Translations under genes and position numbers: made by a program | Shown: positions 63,533-64,000 of the stretch, piece after piece | Layout of the letters: each line of letters starts with the position of its first letter | Numbering within the stretch: position 1 is the first letter of the stretch | The notes under the pieces: generated by a model | What the model saw: only the letters and a program-made list of their open reading frames with translations | Told to the model about the DNA's origin: nothing | Database searches by the model: none | Assembly: GCF_020171805.1 (NCBI RefSeq) | Contig: NZ_JAIVAF010000006.1 | Span: 157,631 to 221,630 of the forward strand | Length of the DNA: 64,000 bases | Direction of reading: 5' to 3' | From: Guptibacillus algicola | GTDB lineage: Bacteria; Bacillota; Bacilli; Bacillales; Guptibacillaceae

Positions 63533-63771
63533 GATGTCTAGTGCCGCAGGCTATATTCTTGCCCATTTCACACTTTCACTTCAGGCGGAAAACGCCTTAC
63601 GTTCAAGAGCTCCAATGGTCTACCAATATGACCAAGCCTGCTTTACTTTTCGTTGTCTAGCTTCATGAACCAAATCCTCGATCGTTTCACCTTTTTCCTC
63701 TGACGCATAAAGCGCGTCCGACTCAAAAGCTTCCAACGCTTGTCGGATTTAAACGGTTCATTCCGCCTTTC
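63533..63771 (-). repeat. Two hairpin units of the array family inside the 23S-5S spacer (array 3)
   Basis: On the minus strand two full units, 63771-63652 and 63651-63533, in the direction of rRNA transcription. The first starts GAAAGGCGGA and ends AGCTAGACAAC, with stems ATGAACC/GGTTCAT and AAATCC/GGATTT; the second starts GAAAAGTAAAGC and ends CTAGACATCG and is more diverged. It occupies most of the 382-base spacer, starting about seven bases after the 23S end. Confidence 0.85.
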
Positions 63772-63778
63772 ATTTTAG

Positions 63779-64000
63779 GTTAAGCCCTCGATCGATTAGT
63801 ATTCGTCAGCTCCACGTGTCGCCACGCTTCCACCCCGAACCTATCAACCTCATCATCTCTGAGGGATCTTACCAGCTTAATGCTGTGGGAAATCTCATCT
63901 CGAGGGGGGCTTCATGCTTAGATGCTTTCAGCACTTATCCCTTCCACACGTAGCTACCCAGCTATGCTCCTGGCGGAACAACTGGTACACCAGCGGTGTG
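63779..64000 (-). rRNA. 23S ribosomal RNA, 3' end (partial)
   Basis: Minus strand reads AGTGCTGAAAGCATCTAAGC, GGTTCGGGGTGGAAGCG and ends CTAATCGATCGAGGGCTTAA, the conserved 3' end of 23S. The rest continues beyond the window edge. Confidence 0.96.

Overview
This 64 kb window is chromosomal DNA from an endospore-forming, moderately low-GC member of the Bacillaceae. The evidence is a long run of genes in the order of the Bacillus subtilis yha-yhe-yhb-yhc region (hit, serC, trpP, yhaH, scoC, yhaI, yhaJ, prsA, yhaL, yhaM, yhaN, yhaO, yheA, yheB, yheC/D, yheE), spore genes (sspP-like SASP, spoVR, yhbH, prkA), and a 16-gene tRNA cluster nearly identical in order to B. subtilis trnD. It is not B. 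subtilis itself: several genes are inserted, moved or duplicated. The base genome is ordinary; most unusual material is intergenic.

Layout. 1-10.5 kb: HIT protein, a GGCT-like protein, serine and tryptophan genes, an ABC1/UbiB-type kinase, scoC regulator and the PrsA foldase. 10.6-21.7 kb, mostly minus strand: yhaL, an MFS transporter, the YhaM nuclease, a CssRS-like secretion-stress two-component system, the YhaN/YhaO SbcCD-like pair and the YhaQ/YhaP ABC exporter. 21.8-27.1 kb: yhzD-like gene, a tandem hairpin-repeat array, aldehyde dehydrogenase, HAD phosphatase, YheA, YheB. 27.2-32.5 kb, plus strand: four consecutive YheC/YheD-type ATP-grasp genes, then yheE. 32.5-37 kb: PucR-like regulator, MsmX-type ATPase, a 471 bp MITE-like element sitting in the msmX terminator, and an amino-acid ABC binding protein plus permease with no ATPase. 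37-43.6 kb: SASP, a second hairpin array, a Ktr/Trk potassium channel subunit, SpoVR, and a CstR-like/membrane protein/TlpA-like operon. 44-61.3 kb, mostly minus strand: PgcA, YhcX, CBS protein, secreted MBL hydrolase, YhbH, signal peptidase, PrkA, heme monooxygenase, TrmL, amidase, Ogt, QueG, ABC-class ATPase, B3/B4 protein, DsbA-like protein. 61.4-64 kb, minus strand: 16 tRNAs, 5S rRNA and the 3' end of 23S rRNA.

How it fits together. The left third carries much of the secretion-quality machinery (PrsA, CssRS, ScoC). The middle and right carry sporulation functions: the SpoVR-YhbH-PrkA trio, all on one strand but dispersed over 13 kb, plus the YheCD expansion and SASP.

The strongest candidate for something undescribed is a family of about 119-nt tandem units, each a long imperfect hairpin. 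Stem sequences differ between units but keep pairing; the ends and loop stay constant. It occurs three times: 22.03-22.43 kb, 37.69-38.12 kb, and inside the 23S-5S rRNA spacer at 63.53-63.77 kb, where it must be transcribed. Everything here was read by eye; no alignment, folding or database search was run, and family assignments come from motif recognition and recalled gene order.
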